A stretch of 64,000 nucleotides of DNA from Parus major (taxonomy: Eukaryota; Chordata; Aves; Passeriformes; Paridae): contig NC_031781.1 of the NCBI RefSeq assembly GCF_001522545.3, forward strand, positions 7,755,487 to 7,819,486, in the 5' to 3' direction. Under the pieces are notes generated by a model. The model made no database searches, was not told where the DNA came from, and saw nothing but the letters and a program-made list of their open reading frames with translations. How positions within the stretch are numbered: the stretch's first letter is position 1; each line of letters opens with the position of its first letter. Below are positions 40,101-54,106 of this stretch, in pieces. Both the position numbers and the translations under genes were made by a program.

Positions 40101-43100
40101 TTGAAAAGCTTTTGCTCTCATTATATGTATTTACTGTGCTGTAATTCAGAATGCAATAGGCATTTTCCAGATAGTAAATACAGGAATACAAAATAGACTA
40201 ACACATAATTCCATTTATGACAAGAGGAGGCAGACATTCATTCTTAACAAGCTAATGCTTCTTATAATGTCTGTCTGTATAGATGAGGGCCAGATTTTCA
40301 AGCTGGGTTGGTTGGGTACCTACATCTCACAATATTTTGAGTTACAGGCTGATTACTGAAATGTTTTTGAAGTCTAGCCCAATTTGCACATTGAGAGCAC
40401 ATGATCTACTTGTCAAAGTTAACCATGAAAAATCATACCTTTCTGCTCAGTACTACCTTTTTGGTGCTTGAAAACATCTGGTGATATTTTACTCATGCCC
40501 AGTTTTGTACTATTTGGTGTACATGCCTATAAAATAGGCTATGTTGGCTTACACAAAAAAATTTTAAAGAGACTTTGCATGAGAAACTATTACACTATGT
40601 CATATGCCAGTGAGAGAAGTACATCTAGTTTAATATACCGTAATGTAAATTCACATGGAGGGAAAAAAAAACCCCACTGCTTTGGCATTTTAATGCTTTT
40701 AATACAGATCATTGAAGTTGAATGTGATTTTTAGTGTGTATCTTGTCATTCCTACTATGTCTGTATCAGCTGAGAAGACTTGGGGGCCTCTGTCCAGATT
40801 GAAAAGTAACAGCACATCTCATAAAAAAGTTAACAGATGGTGAGAAGAGAGAGGAGGCTGACAAGTTGTACAGACAAGTGTTGGGCAGCAGGGAACACTG
40901 AAAAGGGAAGCTACAAAAGAAATAGAGTAAGAATAGGCACCTCAAGAGGCTGCAAAAAGAGAGTAGGAGCCAGTTTGACAGTAGCTTGGGAAGTTTTCCA
41001 GAGCAATGAACACACAAAGCAAAAGGCTGGACAAGAACAGGGAGTAACAAAAGGTGTTTGGTGTGTGCTGTGCTTCAAAATACAGAAATATATAAAGGGA
41101 AATATATGCATAGAAAAGGAAAAACAACATAAGCTGTGAAATAAATGTCCAGTCTGTTCTGAAAGCAGGATTTAGTTTGGATATGCAAAGAATTACAAAA
41201 AAAAGCACTAACAGGCATATTACCTTACTTTTAATTTCAATTATTTCACCTTATAACATGTTATTAAAATAAATATAGTTATTAAAGAGCAATATAGTCA
41301 CTTTATATCCTTCAGAAAATTATTAAGATAGGAAAACAGAGAGACATCCTGAAAAAAAGATTTCCATTATAGAAAAGAGCCATAACCTTGAGTTCTGAAT
41401 AAAAGACAGAAACCTTACAAACTGCTTCATTTCAAAGTGAAAAGTTTGAGCAGGTTGTGATGTGGAAAAGCTTGAAGCCTGACTTCATCCCTAGAGAAAA
41501 AGCAATGTTTTCATTCACTGTAAGAATCTCCTTCAAATCCTGCTTGTGGGCAGTGGAACATACTATAATACCCTAAGATCCTTTCCAGGACTGCCTATGT
41601 AAGCCAGCAATGAAAAACCTATGATAATTGAATTTCCTTTCCCAGTTGAAGGCTATCCAATCACTTAATAGATGACCTTGTCAATCTGATTTCATGCTAC
41701 TCATATTCTAAGATTTACACTGTCCAAAATAATTTATTCTCATTTGTGATATTTATACCTTCAGAATGTTAAAATAAAAAACTAAGCTCTCCTGACTTTA
41801 GACAGATACTCAAACCCAACAGGTTTCTAACCATTCTTCTTGTCTGACACTTTCACATTTCCATCCTTCTTCTGACCACAAGATGTCTGAAACCACACAT
41901 GGTTTTTCAGGTGGGATGACACAAAAGTCATTTAGAGAGCAGTTATCATCTTTTGCTCCACTACCAATTATTTCTGCAGACAGAATATTGGCAATTTTCA
42001 CTACCACATCCCTTTTGAAATACTGTTCAAAACTATATTAATCACTGCCTTCAGCCTCCTGGCATTAACACTCCAAATTTCTTTTTGGGCTAGTCATCAT
42101 CTGCTTTTCTTCATCTGCATTCAGAGGTGGTTGAGGTATTTTTCCCTAATTGAAACACTGAAGAATATTTTCTAAATGAAAATTCCGAATAAAGTGGTAT
42201 CTGAGATAAAAGTCTGCCTACTGCAGTTTTTATTCTTTTTGAACACTCTTCAATCAACTTCAATAGGTTTTTTTTAATACCCAAAATATTTTTTCATTTG
42301 TATTTTGCTCTCTTGTAGTTTTTTCATATTCAATCCAGAATTATGATTTATAATAAAATATTTCAAATCTATAAAGTCATTGCTCCACTGAAATACCATA
42401 TAATGATGTAAGCAATCCAGTTAAGGAATAGACACCAATTTTAAACTATATCATAATTTTCAGTATCCCAGTTTTTCTTGCCTATTTTTCATATTTTAGC
42501 TTATGCACATGTGCACTATAATACTTTCAAAATATCTGTTTTATTTTTACTAACACCACTATATATTTCTATTGATGGCTTAAGGTTACTCTTTAAGTCA
42601 CCAGTCTGAGTGAAAGAAAAGAATACCTTTATTTCCTTTCCTGGAAAGTTTAAAGAGATATTTAACATGCTTTGTAAGGTTTGAATTTGAAACTCAATAC
42701 ATTTCCCATTTGAACAACTCCTGTAATTTTGATTCCAATGCAAAGCTATAAAAGATACAAGAGTCTAGACAAAAGCAAAATAAATGCATATTCAAATATC
42801 ATCACACTGTTCCAAAGGACAGTGTGACTCAGATCATACACAATTCTAAAAATAGAAAATGCTTAATTGCAACATGCCACAAATTTTTTCAGAAGTCCTG
42901 GCCATAAATAACATTATAACCATAATTTTATATCTCCTTATATGAGCAGTTTCACAACATCCCTTTAACACAGAACTGTGTGACAATATTAAACATATTT
43001 GGTTCAGAGACTTCAAAAGTACAGACAGGTAATTCACTCAACAGATAATGTTGATAATGTTCTATTTGCTTGTTTCAGAACACAGAGAAATCCTAGGATA

Positions 43101-46100
43101 CTTTCATTAACTGAGAAACTTTCAGATAAATTAACTGCTCCTAATTTGAAACAATAAATTGATTGCATAGAACTTGTAAATCACAGACATTTCACACCTG
43201 AAGGGAAAAAACATTGCAAGTATGGTGCTTTAGAACTGCTCAATCCTATTTAGTCCTTAATTCCATACCTCTTTCCATACTTGTAAAAATTTTCTTGAGA
43301 TCTCTCATATTCTCTTATATTTCAGTTTTCTTATAAAATATTCTACTTAACAATATAATACGTCATCAACAGAGGAAAATATTGAACTTCGCACTAATTC
43401 TTAATTCTCAAATTAAGGTATAAAGAGGCAGAAAGTTTAAAAAGGGAGGAGGGATGCCCTAAAAATTAAAATTAATTTTAAATGAAAATAATTTTTAAAA
43501 ATTAGCAATAGCAAAAAATTTTACATTAAAAGTAAAAATAATGGCCCTGTCCCCTCACTAGCACAAATAATGGATATAGGAATTCAATAAAGCTATGTTG
43601 ATTGCCACTTTCAGAACACCCTGGCCTTAGAAATTCCATTTAAAATGTTGTAATGGAGAATCCAGTTTCACATGGTATCATTTTATATGAGTTTCCTGAA
43701 GTACCAGTGGTAAAAAGTAGGAAAAAACCCCAGAGCAGCAAAGCTGAAATGGTTAGGTAGTAATTAATCAGAAATAATAATATTCTTCCAATTGGAAAGT
43801 TTCCTTTCAGCTCCTTGGTTACAGAAACCATTTATATTCATATATAAGGGACAGTGGAATACATTTACATGAAAGAAAAGCTTTTGCAGAAGGATAACAG
43901 ATCCCTGCCCCCTTATTTAGAGATGTCTTTTCTAAATCACTCTAAATTAACATATGGTCAATGTACATAGGTTTAGACCCATTAAGAGTTGAAGTGTTCA
44001 AAATGTTCATCAGAGAACTCAGATTCCTGTTGCTATGAGATGTAATTTAATATTTTCACTATAGCTGCACCAAAGACAATGCACATATTGAGTTTCACCA
44101 TTAGTTACTGCAGGCCAGACAGAGTCTTTCTACATATAAACTATCAAAGCACCACTAAACTTAAACTGAAATGTTAAACGCAGCAACTTGGATGTCTTTA
44201 ATCAACATCTGCTGAACAGTTTAGTTTCTCTATGGCAGCAAAGGTAAGACAGCAATGCTTCTATGAAAATGTCTGAATAGGAAGTAATCTGTAATCTGAT
44301 ATAGTTTTGTGTTTAAGATAGTTTGGTTTTGGTATGAAAAATGTTCCTTAAAAAAAGAAAAAAAAGATTGAATTTCCTTTACCTTTTATCTCCTCAAAAC
44401 CAGCAGGTTGATAGGAGGTATGTGAAACTTAGCCTCCCCCTAATACCATCAACTACACAAAAATAAAGGAAAATTTTTATAAAGTACATCTATGACAGAA
44501 ATACTTTTCAGTTTTCACTCAGACACTGTGACACTAAAATTTTTTAATCAATTTATGGATTAAGCTACAATAGTCTGACAAGAGCCATTGCCAGGGTCTC
44601 CCATTCAGATGGAAATACCACTGGCAGTTTGGATGGAATCATGACAAGTTCAATGCTACAGAGCAGTCAGAGACAGAAAAGAGCTGCCTGTCCATGGGTG
44701 CAGCCTCTTCCCCCTCCCCAAAGGAAGGGATTTAATAGGACTCATGGAAAGAGTTGCAATCCAGAAATTTCAAGTCAGAGGATGAATTATACTGCATTTC
44801 ATAAATTGAAGTACATAGAAACCAGTAACAGTTAATGTGTGCAAACAGTGAGAATTGAGGAACACAAAAAGTCATGCAAGAAATTATTGTAATTCTAACA
44901 CAACAAGAGAAGCTCCCAAGGATAGTTTACAGGGGTGACCTCTTTTGCAACTCAATTAGCTAACTCCTGTTTTCTATTACTGTATTCTAATTTATACTTT
45001 GAAGTTCTTCCCATTTAATCAGCTGTTTAGTACTCTCCTAACATTCAAAGAATCTCAAAAGTCATGGATTTTTATTAAATAAACATTCAAATCAAACGAT
45101 TGTGGTTCCCATGGCAGCCACAACAAAATGTCAGACTTAACCATGAATGAAGATTTTGGGATAGGACACAGCAGGTACTTCACTCCAATTTAAATTATGT
45201 TTTAACACCCTCCCAATCCTGTCTGTTCACAAGTTTAAGACAAAGATTTGACAGGTTCCTGTGGACCTTCAGCAGCTTCTCTCTCAAGATCAGCAGAAGG
45301 TTCTACAGAGAGCAGCGTGCAGAGGTTCCCACGGTGTACAGTCACTTTGGTGTGGGGTTAAGCACAGAGCAATAAAGGACAATGTGCCTTTTTGGGGACA
45401 TTCATTCAGATTTCTGCTGTCAAATTAAGGCATCTCTTAGGCAATAAATATGGCAGGCCTGATTTTCCTCCCTGTTAAGTAAGGGGGGGGTGCTGGCATA
45501 ATTACCTTTAGCAAATTTACTGCAGATTTATTCTTAAGTGAATGGTAAATAAGCCAAATATTTCTTTCATACATGAAAGATTACACAATGTTATGCCATT
45601 TGTCTTTTTTACTTTCCAAGAATTGCTTTACTCCCTTCTCTTTGTTTCACTTTGATCTTAGCACTGTGCCTGGGCTGGGCGTTAAAAATTAAAGTCAGGT
45701 GTGTTAGAAGGAAGTGAATTAGATTCAGATTCCATTCTAAAGTTGGACTTATTCTACTCATATTCAAACACACCACTGCTGATTCTCCCACCAAGAAATA
45801 CATACTACTTGGCAACAAGAAAATTATCAAAGCAATCTGACCAAATTGGCACCACTAGCTCTGGCCACATCTGGTAACAATAATACGAAGGGAGAAGTAT
45901 GAAGATAACAATTCTCATTTATTGTTACCATTAAACTTATCTGCATGCATACTCCTGAGTCTTTGAACTTCATGATTTCATAAAGCCAATAACAGCTTCG
46001 CTCAAAGGTGAAGGGTGATGCTTTTCCAAATGTGATTAAATACCCAATTTACTGAGGTATTAAGAGTCTCCAGTCCCAGAGTGCTCAGTCAGAGGGACAG

Positions 46101-49100
46101 CAGTGGAATACCACCAAGAAAGCACAACTGCCAACATCAAGGAGCTCTAGCAATGTATAAATTGGGGTGGTTGAGTCTATGCCAACAGAAGAGTAGAGTT
46201 TTAATGTACTACAGAAATTGCTAAAACCCAACTGCTAACGCATAACTCTACTTTTTATATTTAGTAGGAAATGTTTCTTTTTCATTTCCAGATAAAACAA
46301 ACTTGGATATACATTAGGTAAAGCTGCAGATCAAGTGTAACTGCCTATCCTAGCAAGCAGGTGAACAAGGGCAGTGGGATCTATGTATTTCAGGATTAGG
46401 ATGGTTATCCTGATTAATAAGTTAATCAGTCGCTATATTGATGAATATTTTGCACATCAGACTATAAAAAATTTATCTCTCATACATAAAATGTATGATT
46501 TCTACATACATTACGATTTCTACATACTTAAGATTTAAAACTGTCTTCTCATGGGAGTTACTGCTCATAATTAACAAGCTGATTCATTTCTTTTCCTAAG
46601 GAGCATTTAATAAAATTATGATTTGAGATCTGCTTATCCCTGTGAATCCCTCTCATCAATGCCTGTGTCAGTCACTGAAGGTGAGAAGCCACTCAACTTC
46701 CTTCCTCCCTGCCATAAATTACCGACCTGCAGCATGAACCCTGAAAGAGTTTCCAAGAAAAACATCAGCATGTAATCAGACATACAAGCCTTTTGGGCTT
46801 GTGCAGTACTTTATTCCGTGCACTGCTTCTTGGGGGATCTGATTTTGTGTCATTTCAATGAGTTGTCAAGGATTCAGTGCTAAACTGCTGGCAGATACAA
46901 AATCAGCTGAATCTGTCATGTTGAGACAGTGGGGAAATAGCCAGGCTGCCACTCAAATATGCAGTTCCAAGAGCAGGGAATCACATGAATACACCCTCAG
47001 TCAGCAGCTAAAAATTCTAAGTGAGTCATGACAGCAGGATACCTCTTTATGTAAAATTATTTTATTACACTTATAAAACTCTCCCTTAGAATTTTTAATT
47101 CCAATCAGTAGGCTTCTATTACATTTTTTGGAAAGAAATTTCATTTCTTCCAAGAAAAATATTTTTATCCTAAACAATTCTGATTTTCCTTGATTCTTTT
47201 TCAAATAAATAGGTAGCCATCAATTTCCTTAAACAATCCTTTGATGGTCTACTGAACCTACAAAATATGACAACTTCTACTTCCTTTTTGCACAGTCACA
47301 CTACATATAATGTGCTCTTTCACACTTCAAAAGTTCCCCCAGCTCTATTAAAAAGAAAATGTTACTCTTCACACAGCTTAACATTCCCAGCATGTGAGTT
47401 GGCTGTTTTCTCAGCATGAATAAAACTTAGTATCTTATTTAAAGATAACTTTGTTAATTAGTATTGACATTTCAGAGCTGAAGGGCAGCTTCCTTCCCCG
47501 CCAGGAGCTGGTGTCACAGCAGCAGTGTGAAATCCTTATGTAAGTGCCTCATTAAGCTCAGTCCCACTTTGCAGATGACACAATGTGTCTAGGAGCACTT
47601 GTGTATGCTATGAACTGAGGGATCAGTCATCCTATTCGCTTCATCCTGTGAGGAATCCTCTCAAAACCAACCAGCATAACTTGATCTACAATAACTTATT
47701 TTTGCAGTGTAGACAATTGTAGTCAATATTTCTTACTTGAGAGTCCATGATTTACAATAGACCTGATATTCAAAAATTGCCATGTTTACAGAACTGCCAT
47801 TGCACAAAACTTTTTAAATTTTGTAATCTCATGAAACTCTATTTGAGGAATTTTGTGATTTTCTACCACAAAGGTAAGTAAAATTATTTTCAAATAGGCC
47901 AGTAAGCAGAAGTGTGTAATCCATCTGTGCTCCTTTTGCAGGCTAGGCTTGAAAAAGAACAGCAGTAGCAAGCAGGTCATGGATAATAGAGGAAGGAAGA
48001 ACAACAAAATTCCAGACTTCTAGCCTCCACATTCATTGGAAAGGACAATCCATTCAAGCAAAGGCTGGAAAAGTTTATAATCATCCTGAACTTGAATGTG
48101 CAAGGATTTACCTAGACTCATAACTATGTTTTAGGCTGGATGAACATTCAGGTTGACTTCCCTAAGTGAATGTATATTAGGTCACATATTTCTAATGATC
48201 TTTTATAAACTGTAAAAACTTAGCAGCACATTGTGTTACGAAGAATGGGAAATTAAGCTACAGAAAATGAAAATGATCCCTACCTCTGACATTGTTCTCA
48301 GCCTCTATGTACAGGTTGAGAGCATCCCAACCTGTTCTGGTTAGGCTTCAGGGGGATTTGTGTTCACCAAACAGTCCCAAAGTTGCACTTGATTGTGCAG
48401 AATCCTTGAGGACACATTTTTCTGATAATGTATTGGGATCAGTAACAGCACCACCCTGGATGAACTATTGACTATATTTAGTTCAAATTCACTTTCAGAC
48501 TGTTCTGATAAACATACCATGATTTGGCAAAGCTACAAGCCTAAGAAGCCAACAAAGTTCAATTTTCTAATACTCAGTACACTGAACACTGTACTCTTAA
48601 GATGGACATATACTATTAAAGATTCAATTCTTAAATAATACAGAAGTTTATAGTTACCATAGTACTTTTATAACATCAAAACTTTCATGCTACACCAGAA
48701 AGACTTCCTAATTTTATTTTTTAACACCTGAAATCTACAGTCAGAACACTGATCTGTTTTGCAGAGCAACTGGTTCAGAATTTGCCATCTGGCTCCAGAA
48801 ATACAATAGATCTCTGATTTGTGATTGCAAAACACCAGCTCACATCACAGCCTATTTACAGTGTTCTGATAGAATTTGATACAGTTAATAAAAAATGTCC
48901 TTTGTCATACCCTGATCCCTCCCCAGGAAAATGAAAACATGCTCCCAGGTGATTGAACCATGGGAAAAAAAGATCCAAAGGCATCCTCTATCAGCAATGT
49001 GCTTGCACATTCTACTTGTAGCCTGCATGAAGCAATAATAGTGATGTAAATTTCTCAGCCCAAGAGTTGGACTCTTTTGTTTACTCCAATCACTCCTAAC

Positions 49101-52100
49101 CTCACCACATGCACATTTCCTCTTTTGTAGAAGACAGCCAACAGCAATGCATCCAATTAATTGTGCAACACAGTTTAACACAAACTGGACAATATCACCT
49201 AAAGTGTATAGTCCAGCCACTCCAGGTACAGATTCCAATTATTACAAGAGAACGAAGACTTTATGACATTTCCTACAAATGCTAATTAGCTGGTAGGTTA
49301 AGGCCCTTAGTCATGTAGCACTTCATCAATCACAAAGTTTAAACTATTAAAGATGGAAACTGTAACATTTTACATGAAAAGTTATGTAGCAAGTCAAGGT
49401 AGAATATTATATTAGCCCCCTTTAGCCGGTGTTCTTTTATGATAGCCCCCACAAAAGAATTTCCACAAGCTGTTGTCCTAATATGATCCAGGTCTACGTC
49501 CTGTACACTGCTCTTGTCTCAACAGCTACTGTTTTCATCAGTCAGACTCCTACTTCAGAGGATATAATTGGAGTTTTTAAGTACCTGTAGATTCCTAGAG
49601 GACAGAACACTCCACTTCTACCTACTGTACAGAAGGCGAAATTTGGGAGCAAAAAGGGACATCCAGCTCAGCACTTTTGCCCTCCGGCCTACAACTCGGC
49701 CACATTCATAGAACTGGAATGTTCTGGTAAGAAATACATAAAGATTTCTGAGGTCTGCCCCTCTGCATGCTAAACTGACAGATATGAGGTGTAAGACTAG
49801 CTTTGCCAGGTTAAACAAGGCTATTAAAACAGCATACCCAACTTTACTGGCACTAAAATGGAACAGTGGTGCCAAAGGTTCTAAAAGAAAGAAATATTAA
49901 GTAATATTGCACCTCTGACATTGACATAAGTTTATTATTACTCCATGCCAATCTACCTTGATCCAAATCCTCTAAACACATGCTGCTCCAGTGCTGGGCC
50001 TCCCTTAAGCCTACAAATTATACTGAATAGTGAAGTAGCTTTTCAATTTGGTGAAAAATTACACCCAAATTTCTGCATGGAAGGACAAAGCACCATCAGA
50101 TCCTTATCTAGCCGATGTATTTTCTACGCCTTGTTACCCTGTGTTCATTCCTATGGCATCCCATGGGACTCACCACAGCTATTTTGGGTTTTATTCTTCC
50201 ACTCCTTTGCTAGGGAGCACCCAACAGAACCTGTCCTGCCCTCCCAGTGTGACAGCTAGCCAGAAAAGAGAAGTAACTGTTCCAGTTTCCACAGGGAGTT
50301 TTTCAGGGTTTAGTTTTGTCTCCTTTGTATTTTTTTTTCCATACAGCAGATAATGTATATAAGAGAAGGAATACAGATTAGAAATTACATATTTCCAAGC
50401 TACATATTCCTTCCTACTCACTTTCAGGTTATTACTGACAGAAATATTTTTAGGCACTATACACAAATTCTCCCGTCTTCAGTTACTTGAATACAACCAT
50501 TAAAACAAATGTTATTTTAGGCTTGTGAGGTACTTCAGGCTGAGTGGAGAGAGATGTAGCCATCTATCTTGCATCAACAACTCTAGGCAGGAACACAACT
50601 GGTTATTCACAAGTCTTGTATCAAAAGTAAGCAGAAATAAAAATTTGGTACTGAGTAGAAAAAAGAAAATAGAGGAAAACATTATAATATTACAGTCAGA
50701 AGAATCTGATGTCCAGCTAGAACCTGCAAAGAAGAACTAGAATCACTTCCTTCATTCTCAGAATGGTTTCCAGGAGAGTAGGCAGAACCAGAGCATGGAG
50801 GAGTGAGGGTGTGTAAACATAGGTCAATCCACTGTGAGGCCCAGTCATTGTTCCACCTCCTGAGTGCCACAGGAAATGGTCCTTCCTGCTTTCCACTCCC
50901 TGAATTCTCCACATACACATGCACAAGGGGAACAAGATTCTAAATGCTCAACACAAACGTGTCTGGCTGCCATCCCAAAGTGAAATCAATACTGGAAGAT
51001 GTGACCAAAAGTTCAGATGCTGAGCGAAAACTGGGGAAAGCAAAAGTCATGTGCAATCCAGAAAGGAGTAAAAGATAAAACTATAATTACATTAAAATAA
51101 AGGATAAAATTACTATAATTAGGATAGATTAAATACTTTTCTATCAAAATTTATTCTTAGTTATGTTTGCAATTGAAAAGGCACGTAGCCAAAACTGGAA
51201 AGAAAACAGATATATTGGACAATACTTTTCTTAAAGCACAGCATCCACTACTACACTCTGAAAACCCCTGAAAAGGGCCTGTTCAAAAATACTGCAACAA
51301 CAATACTACAGCACTAGGAATTGGTACTATGCATAGTCCAACATATTTCAGAAATAACACATGACCAAAAGAACAATCTGCCTGTGCTCCACAAGGAGCT
51401 GTGCTCCCTTTGCCCTTGGCAGAACATGTGGACTGGACAAGGTATGAATGCCCTGGGACACAGCTTCATCTGGAGAGGGTAAAGTTATCTGGAACTGAAA
51501 GGCACTAATGCCAGGAAAGCTTCTTGGAAAACAAAACAGACACAGAACACCTTTCCTTCTGCACACAAGTATTGTCACACAGGGAGGAGATTTCATCTGC
51601 TGCCAAGGACACTAAGTATGAGAAGTCATTATCTAATAAGTACTGCCAGAATGAAGCTGAACACTTGGGTTAACCACACAAGTAGAGTGTTTTGGTTTTT
51701 TTTCCAGATGAATGTAAAAGCCTGGGATTGCATTGGTGACATACAGCATTTTCTACTTCAGATTTGTACACCAGGCATGTGAAGAGTAAACACTGAAAGC
51801 ATCATTTATAGCATCATAGCCTAGATTTACTTAAAAGAGAGGTAAGCAGAGCTGGACAATATTTCAGTCAAATTTCTCTTTAGTCAAATGATCTGTGAGT
51901 GAATATTGGAAGAGAAACAGAAGTCAAATAAAGATCCAAATCTGAAAATGTGACCTAAGGGTAATTTTAAAAATGTATTTTCCAAATACAACATTCTTCT
52001 TCTATAAACAAAATCATGGTATTTTGACAATCTGGCACTAGTATTTTTGGGCATGCTAACATCTACACATTAAGAACGTGGTTACTAAAAATGTTTCAGA

Positions 52101-53938
52101 GAAACAATTCTACACATAACTTATGTGCTGCAAACATAATATTTATTGCTTTTTTTAGAAGTAATCCTCCAAATTCATTCTTCTCTAAGTAAACCCAGTA
52201 TTTAGTCCATAACAGAAAAACTGAACTTCACAAGTCCCCTAATGAAAGGAAAAAAAAAACTCCAAAATAGAAAATGCTACTGAAAATGCTACTCCCAGTT
52301 TTGAAAAAATCAGTTCAGTACTAGCTCCAATTTTCCACCCAGCTGTTAGCAGGATTTATCTCCTTGTATACTAGAGCTCATGAGGCTATGACATATTTTA
52401 CTCCATGATCTAGTGAAGAGAGAGAGTGCAGTTTGAGAATGATTATGTCCATTAAGAAGCAAGTGGAAAAGAGGCAAGACCATCTGCACACCCTAATAAA
52501 ACAGCCATGATTTATTAAAAACAGGAAAAGTGCTATACTGCATATTTCTGAGGACAAAGCCATGACAGATAGTGCTGACAACTCTGTGGTAGTTACTCAT
52601 CACAAAATTTTCACCATGGAATATACATTCCTCTTATCAACCCATTTGCTCAAGATCTAAGTACAAGAGAAATTGTAAATTGTTGGTTTGTTCAGGGGTT
52701 TGGGTTTGTTTTTTGGGGGTTTTTTTTAGAATGCAAACAATAAGAAAAGATGCATTCTATTCTTCAGAATGCTCAAGAAACATCCAAAACTAGTTGGCTC
52801 AGGACAACAGCCTTGAAGTTTATATGTTCAGCATTGTTAACAAGGCAAATATTCAGAAATAGGATTAAAATGGATGAGTACTTATATTCAGTTTTGATAG
52901 ACCTTATTTCCCAGGCCTGAAAAAACAGCCCTCTCAGTTTCTGGAAAATAAGAACTTGGCTTTTTTAATTCGGTGCTTAAGCAACTGCAGACAGAAGCAC
53001 AACTAGACCATGTGAACCCTGTATGGATCCTGGAGGAAAACCACAGTAACATGAACTACCTACAAAATAATAGAGTAAGGAGGAGTAGGCATTCTTTGAG
53101 TGGCTGTAAAAGAAGGGGAGAATAGTAAAATATAGGTGATGGCAGGAATTTTGACTCCATTTCTCTGTATGCTCACAGGTGCATTTCTGTATGGTAAGCA
53201 GGACACAAACAGTACACACCTGGTAGCATAAATATTTTTGTGAGTGTGAGAAAGAGGATATGGAAATGAACACTCTATTACTGTATTCAGAACCCTTGCA
53301 GAGCTGCCTCTACAGGAAATTCCCTCCCCACTCCCCCAGGTGGAAACTGTAATGATTGAATCCGACTTCCAAAGAGAGCAAATGCAGTTAGCTAAAGCTG
53401 TGGAAAATTAGAAATAAGATTATTTGGTTGTTTGGAGGGAGCCTTCCTTCTTAATGTCTTTAGACCACAGGGAAAGCAGATAACTGACTTAATTTAGGTT
53501 TCTTCTCCACCCCCCTCATCTTCCCCCAGAAAAGAAAGTCCTTCAGGCTAAAAACACAGTATCCCAATCCTTTAGCAGGCCCACACATTTTATTTACATT
53601 ATTTGGAAAGATAGTAATCAGTGTTCACAAGGATACTGGAATCCCTTATGTTGAGGGATAAGAAGTTTTATCAGGATTTTTAGTACTTTCCTTCAACTCC
53701 AATAACTTTGGGACAACCACAGCATCTAATATTTTTCTGATATAATATATATGATGTAATACTATAAAAAATGTACCCATGGATAACAGTAAGACATTTT
53801 ATAATAGAGAATTTTACTATTAAAGATTCTCTGCATCTTTTTTAATATTTTAAAAGTAATACACTTCAAGGAACAGAAGTATTTCCTTTAAATGTGTCTC
53901 ACAAGTTGTACAACATATCCTTTCATCAGTGATCTTAC

Positions 53939-54106
53939 CTTTTTCTGAAGGACATTAATTTTTCTTTCTTTTACTTCCAACATGTCTTTCATATCTCGAA
54001 TTTCTCCAGCAAGGGTTCCTTTCTCTTCTGTGAGGTCTTGAAGTTGTTTTGTTTTTTTATTCAGAAAGGTTTCTTTTTCTTCCAATCGTAACCGCAAGGC
54101 ATCAAC
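53939..54106 (-). CDS. ERC2: ERC2 internal coding exon A (56 codons, coiled coil)
   Basis: First ERC2 exon in transcript order within the window. It is read on the minus strand in phase 0, starts VDALRLRLEEKETF and ends KINVLQKK. The acceptor is TTACTGCAG|GTTGATGCC and the donor is AAAAAG|GTAAGATC, so both ends are canonical. The 168 bases give exactly 56 codons with no stop. The peptide matches my memory of mammalian ERC2/CAST almost residue for residue; the visible difference is KETF where I recall KESF. It is heptad-rich, charged coiled coil with no catalytic motif. The family scaffolds the presynaptic cytomatrix, binding RIM, liprin-alpha, Bassoon and Piccolo. The preceding exon, which in mammals ends near AAILQTE, was not found between here and 64000. 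The paralogue ERC1 is less likely because downstream exons carry ERC2-type residues. Confidence 0.95.

Larger units (their letters stand above)
32304..53938 (-). other. ERC2 intron A-B, about 21.6 kb
   Basis: The largest intron in the window. It holds an LTR-like block (about 39698-40100), an 18-base T run at 34052-34069 leading into TA repeats, TA-rich patches near 38260-38305, an 8-base G run at 45483-45490, and a G/T-rich stretch at 52680-52729. GC-richer blocks at 33060-33260 and 37660-37930 contain open frames of 65-100 codons with no family resemblance. No exon of another gene was recognised on either strand. Confidence 0.7.

Noticed and set aside
40766..41208. Several overlapping hydrophobic minus-strand frames and a lysine-rich plus-strand frame
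   Set aside because: All arise from one purine-rich plus-strand stretch, whose complement reads as leucine, serine and phenylalanine; compositional artefact.
48885..49238. 117-codon minus-strand open frame with a hydrophobic, cysteine-containing start
   Set aside because: No similarity to any family I know, no flanking splice signals that fit the ERC2 phase, and AT-rich background composition.
52269..52292. Two tandem copies of GAAAATGCTACT
   Set aside because: A two-copy 12-base duplication is ordinary replication slippage.
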